From contig CAJFNE010000060.1 of the NCBI GenBank assembly GCA_904393855.1, forward strand, positions 1 to 9,794: a stretch of 9,794 nucleotides of DNA, written 5' to 3'. Under the pieces are notes generated by a model. That model saw only the letters and a program-made list of their open reading frames with translations. It did no database searches and had not been told where the DNA came from. This stretch comes from an uncultured Oscillibacter sp. (GTDB lineage: Bacteria; Bacillota; Clostridia; Oscillospirales; Oscillospiraceae). Below are positions 6,701 through 9,794 of the stretch, in pieces. Numbering within the stretch: the first letter of the stretch is position 1; every line of letters begins with the position of its first letter. Both the position numbers and the translations under genes were made by a program.

Positions 6701-6729
6701 AGTATACCAGACTTTCCCCCCAATTGCAA
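6701..6729 (-). promoter_or_regulatory. Probable sigma-A promoter of the membrane-protein gene
   Basis: Read on the - strand: -35 TTGCAA (6724-6729), 17-nt spacer, -10 TATACT (6701-6706). This leaves a leader of about 60 nt before the ATG at 6633. The flanking DNA is AT-richer than the surroundings, as expected of a promoter. Confidence 0.65.
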
Positions 6730-6856
6730 GGGGAAGTCGCGGATGTTTTTGCTGATTTTGGACAGGGGCCCCATACCTGGTTCAGCTGGCATCCTGTTCA
6801 GACAGGGGAACGCCGAAAGCGGGGAGACCCGGAACGTGCGCCGCGGCCGCGTGGCG

Positions 6857-7546
6857 CTAGGATTCCCCGCCGCTCTCTGCGGAGGCGTTGGCCGCGCTCT
6901 CCGCCTCCGGGTCCATGAGGAATTCCACCAACCCCACCTGGTTCTCGGAGGGATAGTAGTGGATCTGCCACTCCGGCGTCTCCGTCAGCCCCCGGTCCTC
7001 CCGGATTTGCGCCACGGCGTTCTCCACCTGCTCCCGGCCATCCGCGCCCCAGTAGCTGACGCGGATGGCAAGCTCCGTTTTTCCCGCCTCCCATGCGGTG
7101 TCCAGCAAACTGTAGACTGCCTCCGGGCTGGTGGCGTTCACCACCGCCTGGATCTGCTCCGCCGTCCGGCGGTAGCCGATCTGCACCGCGGCCTCATAGT
7201 ATCCCCGCTGGGCCTGGCTGGTGGAGGTGATATACTCCACCGCATATGCCCCCAGGGGGGTCTCCTGCTGGGTCTCCGCGGCGGCCTGTTCCAGCGCCTC
7301 CGACACGGACAGATCGTCGGTGAAGTTATAGAGCCGCAGGGTGGCGGTCTCCGTGTGCTGGCCGATCAGGATCAGGAAATCGTTGACGATGTCCTGGTAG
7401 TTCTCCGCCCGCAGGGTATCGGCGGCCTCGCTCTCCCAGAAGCGGCTGCTGTGGGGCTCCGTCGTGCTGTAGGTCCGCTCCAGCAGGGAGGCGCACCCGG
7501 TCAGCAGGCACAGCGGCAGCAGGATGGCCAGCAGCTTCCGTCTCAT
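6857..7546 (-). CDS. Small lipoprotein of unknown function
   Basis: A 229-residue exported lipoprotein. The N-terminus MRRKLLAILLPLCLLTGC is a classic type II signal: two Arg and a Lys, a hydrophobic core and a lipobox LLTG with the lipidated Cys at residue 18. The mature part is a soluble mixed alpha/beta sequence, ending in a low-complexity Ala/Ser/Glu/Gly tail (about the last 17 residues). It has no recognised domain or catalytic motif. The start at 7546 is supported by the signal peptide and by a GAGGAGG site 7 nt upstream. It follows the LUD-domain gene by 49 nt without a terminator, so it is probably the last gene of the topoisomerase-YitT-LUD operon. No clear intrinsic terminator is seen after its TAG; weak GC hairpins there lack a T-run. 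Confidence 0.8.
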   Translation of the reverse strand: MRRKLLAILLPLCLLTGCASLLERTYSTTEPHSSRFWESEAADTLRAENYQDIVNDFLILIGQHTETATLRLYNFTDDLSVSEALEQAAAETQQETPLGAYAVEYITSTSQAQRGYYEAAVQIGYRRTAEQIQAVVNATSPEAVYSLLDTAWEAGKTELAIRVSYWGADGREQVENAVAQIREDRGLTETPEWQIHYYPSENQVGLVEFLMDPEAESAANASAESGGES

Positions 7547-7595
7547 GGGTACGCCTCCTCTCCGTGTTTACGTCAGATTCCCGCTCTCGGGCGGC

Positions 7596-8192
7596 TCAAT
7601 AGCCCAGATCCTCGTCCACCAGCAGGACCTCCGTGGACTGCTCCATCCCCATCATGGGCTTCCACAGCACCACCAGACCCCGGCAGATACGGTCCGGACT
7701 CTTGCAGTCATAGCAGCGGTCCCCCTTGATGGCGCAGGGGGTCTTTTTCCCCAGCCGCTGGGCGTTCTTGGGCGCGGCGATGTTCCGGGCCCGCCACAGG
7801 GCCTCCTCAAAGGTGGGGGCCAGCTTGTTCCGGCCGATGACGAAGTACACCCGCTCATGGCCGTAGAGCGTGCCGGCCACCCGGTTGCCCGCGCCGTCGA
7901 TATTGACGATCTCTCCGGTCTCCGCCAGGCCGTTGGCGGAGGCGATATACACCTGGGCTTGAGCTGCCCGGGCGTGGGCGTCCTCGTCGCCCTTCCAGTG
8001 CCAGATCACCTCGTTGTGAGCCGACAGCTTCTCGTAGAGCCCCATCTCCTGCAGGGTGATGGAGCCGCCGAAGCCCACGGTGGCGCCGTCAATGGCGCCA
8101 TCCAGATATGCAGCCGCGTCCGCGGCGGTGGCAAAGGTCTTGGCGATGAAGCCGCGCTGCTCCAAGTTCTCTCTTGTTTTCTCCAAATCCAT
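7596..8192 (-). CDS. LUD-domain protein (LutC/YkgG-like)
   Basis: A 198-residue cytoplasmic protein made of one LUD domain. The glycine motif GFGGSITLQEMGLYEKL is at about residues 40-57, and the Asn/Gly-rich strand SANGLAETGEIVNIDGAGNRVA at about 85-106. The C-terminal part has four cysteines spaced C-x6-C-x2-C-x6-C (C153, C160, C163, C170; motif PCAIKGDRCYDCKSPDRIC), typical of stand-alone clostridial members and possibly metal-binding. In Bacillus, LutC acts with LutA and LutB in lactate oxidation, but no lutA/lutB partner lies in this window, so a lactate role is not established. The start at 8192 is chosen for the AAGGAGGA site 8 nt upstream and because it follows the YitT stop by one base (TGA-C-ATG). 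A 22-codon longer frame would overlap yitT and lacks family sequence. Confidence 0.87.
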   Translation of the reverse strand: MDLEKTRENLEQRGFIAKTFATAADAAAYLDGAIDGATVGFGGSITLQEMGLYEKLSAHNEVIWHWKGDEDAHARAAQAQVYIASANGLAETGEIVNIDGAGNRVAGTLYGHERVYFVIGRNKLAPTFEEALWRARNIAAPKNAQRLGKKTPCAIKGDRCYDCKSPDRICRGLVVLWKPMMGMEQSTEVLLVDEDLGY

Positions 8193-8193
8193 G

Positions 8194-9051
8194 TCAAAGC
8201 TCCTCCTTACTATATTTCCCAAATCCCTCACCCAGGACATCCCGGGCGTCGCAGACAATCAGGAAGGCCTTGGGGTCGGTCTCATAGACTTTCCGCTTGA
8301 TCTGCACGATCTCCCGCTGCTTGAAGGCAATCAGCAGTACCGGGCGGGCATCCCCGGTATAGGCCCCTTTTCCGTTCAGGATCGTGACGCCCCGCTCCTG
8401 CTCCCGCAGGAGGCTGTCCGCCACCTGCCGCCACTGGCTGGAGACGATGTAGGCCACCTTGCAGGTGTCCAGCCCGTAGAGCACCGCGTCCATGACCTTG
8501 GCGGAGACGAAGAGGGCGATCGCCCCGTACAGGGCCGCCTCGATCTGCCCAAAGGCCAGCACCGCCAGGAACAGCACCACCGCGTCCGGCACCAGGACCA
8601 ACTCCCCCATGGGCAGCCAGGGGAGCTTCAGCTTCAAAATCCGGGCCACGATGTCCGTGCCGCCGGTGGTGGCCCCCTGGGAGAACACCATGCCGTACCC
8701 CACTCCCATCAGCGCGCCGCCGCACAGGGCCGACAGCATGGGATCCATGGGGGCAAACTGGTACACCAGCGCGATGCCGTCGATGGCCAGGGAGCTCACC
8801 ACCATGGAGAACAGGGAGGAGGCCAGCAGATGGAACCCGATCAGCTTCCATCCCGCCAGGAACAGCGGGATATTCAGCACCATGGTCATGATACCCACGG
8901 ATAGCTGGGGCACCACCGCGTTGATCACCTGGGCCAGGCCTGTGACGCCGGCCATGGCCACCTGATTGGACGCGAAGAACATATCAAAGGACAGCCCGAA
9001 CACCACGGAGCCCGCCGCGATGATGGCATAGCTTTTCAATAGTGCTTTCAT
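8194..9051 (-). CDS. YitT-family membrane protein (DUF161/DUF2179)
   Basis: A 285-residue integral membrane protein. The N-terminal about 195 residues hold five to six hydrophobic helices of the YitT (DUF161) type, with the hallmark GATTGGTDI at residues 126-134 and GLSFDMFFASNQVAMAGVTGL at 19-39. Residues about 198-285 form a soluble DUF2179 domain (GVTILNGKGAYTGDARPVLL near 221-240, then KAFLIVCDARDVLGEGF), thought to be a cytoplasmic ligand-sensing or regulatory module. The transported substrate of this family is not known. The start at 9051 precedes the first helix directly and lies 7 nt after the topoisomerase stop, with a GGAG about 10 nt upstream inside the previous gene. The 26-codon longer frame overlaps the topoisomerase gene and is not hydrophobic. 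Close packing with both neighbours indicates co-transcription. Confidence 0.9.
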   Translation of the reverse strand: MKALLKSYAIIAAGSVVFGLSFDMFFASNQVAMAGVTGLAQVINAVVPQLSVGIMTMVLNIPLFLAGWKLIGFHLLASSLFSMVVSSLAIDGIALVYQFAPMDPMLSALCGGALMGVGYGMVFSQGATTGGTDIVARILKLKLPWLPMGELVLVPDAVVLFLAVLAFGQIEAALYGAIALFVSAKVMDAVLYGLDTCKVAYIVSSQWRQVADSLLREQERGVTILNGKGAYTGDARPVLLIAFKQREIVQIKRKVYETDPKAFLIVCDARDVLGEGFGKYSKEEL

Positions 9052-9058
9052 CGTTCCG

Positions 9059-9794
9059 TCACTCCAGCAGCTCCAGCTGCCGCTCCTCGGCGTCCTCCTG
9101 GCGCACCAGAGCGCCGGCGGCGGGCACACTGCGCACCCGGTAGCGGCTCTGGTTCGTGATGGACGTCTCCTCCAGGGGCCGCGCCGTCTCCAGGTGGTAC
9201 CTGGGCTTCAGGGTCATCACCGCCACCCCCTGGGTGGTGCGGGTGGCCTTGGGCGAGAGCAGCGCCGTGTGGAAGATCAGGCACCGGGGCTCGCTGGAGT
9301 ACACCGCCAGCTCGCAGTCCTCCGTGAGATACTGGACGCAGGCCAGGGGCGACTTGTCGGAGTAGGCCCCGGTGAGCTTGCGGCGGTTGGAGGTGGTCTG
9401 ATAGGCCTTCAGCTCCACCCGGGCCGCCTTGCCGTTGGCGAAGAAGAACAACAGCGTCCCGGCGTAGTCCGGCCCCGGCAGCACCGCGTAGATCACATTC
9501 TCCCCGGGGTCCATGGAGAGTTTCGCGGGCAGGTAATCTCCCAGGACGCTGGCCTTGGTGTCGTCGAACTCGCCCAGGCGGGTCTTGTATACCTGGTGCT
9601 GGTCCGTGAAGAACATGATCTCGGCGTTCGAGGTGGTCTCAAAGGACTGGCGCAGGCCATCCCCGTCCTTATACTTCTGCTCCCCGCTCATGCGCAGGGA
9701 CTGGGGGGTGATCTTCTTGAAATAGCCCTCCCGGGAGAGGAAGAGGTGGACGGGGTAGTCGGGCACCGCCTCGGCCTCCGCCGGGGCCTCCTCC
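9059..9794 (-). CDS. DNA topoisomerase type IIA subunit A (GyrA/ParC-like), C-terminal part (5' end outside window)
   Basis: The visible 245 residues are the C-terminal beta-propeller DNA-wrapping region of a gyrase/topoisomerase IV A subunit. Diagnostic repeats are VHLFLSREGYFKKI, FFTDQHQVYKTRL, LLFFFANGKAARVEL, YQTTSNRRKL, and LIFHTALLSPKATRTTQGVAVMTLK. The frame stays open to the window edge; the GTG at 9766 is an internal Val, not a start. An Ala/Glu/Pro-rich linker (EEAPAEAEAVPDYP) opens the visible part, and the catalytic Tyr domain lies outside. No canonical QRRGGKG-type GyrA box is seen; the matching region reads EQKYKDGDGLRQS. This favours a topoisomerase IV-like (ParC) enzyme over a supercoiling gyrase, but the call cannot be settled from this part alone. 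It appears to be the first visible gene of a - strand operon continuing into yitT. Confidence 0.88.
   Translation of the reverse strand, partial: EEAPAEAEAVPDYPVHLFLSREGYFKKITPQSLRMSGEQKYKDGDGLRQSFETTSNAEIMFFTDQHQVYKTRLGEFDDTKASVLGDYLPAKLSMDPGENVIYAVLPGPDYAGTLLFFFANGKAARVELKAYQTTSNRRKLTGAYSDKSPLACVQYLTEDCELAVYSSEPRCLIFHTALLSPKATRTTQGVAVMTLKPRYHLETARPLEETSITNQSRYRVRSVPAAGALVRQEDAEERQLELLE

Noticed and set aside
6730..6856. GACAGGGG occurring twice about 40 nt apart and GC-rich hairpins after the lipoprotein gene
   Set aside because: The repeats are short, no T-run follows any hairpin, and nothing ties them to a terminator or a protein site.
6569..8904. Long + strand frames opposite the lipoprotein, LUD and yitT genes
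   Set aside because: They have low-complexity His/Gln/Gly/Pro-rich translations and lie antisense to genes with clear signal peptides, motifs and ribosome sites.
9764..9766. GTG as the start of the topoisomerase fragment
   Set aside because: The frame stays open to the window edge and the visible part is only the C-terminal propeller of a much larger family; there is no ribosome site before the GTG.

Overview
The window looks like chromosome of a GC-rich low-oxygen Firmicute, most likely an Oscillospiraceae-type gut Clostridium (Flavonifractor/Lawsonibacter-like). This is inferred from the very high third-position G+C, the strong AGGAG-type ribosome sites, the compact A-tract/T-tract terminators, and the clostridial style of the IlvD, PepD, YitT and topoisomerase sequences. 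No mobile element, CRISPR array, rRNA or tRNA was seen.

Left part (1-2640): the 3' end of a DUF4179-like protein gene on the + strand converges on a FadR-type GntR regulator, and the two share one bidirectional terminator. A second, clearly paralogous GntR regulator follows on the same (-) strand. Each regulator has its own promoter of the same form (TTGCTT-N17-TATAAT) and its own terminator with the same stem core, so the repeat unit appears to be the whole transcription unit.

Centre (2445-5870): the second GntR gene is divergent from a two-gene + strand operon, ilvD (dihydroxy-acid dehydratase) and pepD (M20 aminoacyl-histidine dipeptidase). The ilvD promoter is near consensus (TTGACA-N18-TATGAT). 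A GACAAA-N6-TTTGTC dyad, with repeated GTCTGA motifs, sits on the transcription start. The simplest reading is that one or both GntR regulators control ilvD-pepD, linking peptide breakdown to branched-chain keto-acid formation or to another dehydration step. The effector cannot be read from the sequence.

Right part (5775-9794): everything is on the - strand. From the right edge come the C-terminal beta-propeller part of a type IIA topoisomerase A subunit, a YitT-family membrane protein, a LUD-domain (LutC/YkgG-like) protein and a small lipoprotein. They are closely packed (7 nt, 1 nt and 49 nt gaps) and probably form one operon. An eight-helix membrane protein of unknown function follows with its own promoter and ends at a tandem pair of terminators shared with pepD.

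Most of this is ordinary chromosomal content. The part most worth a second look is the duplicated GntR pair with the operator-like dyad at the ilvD-pepD promoter.
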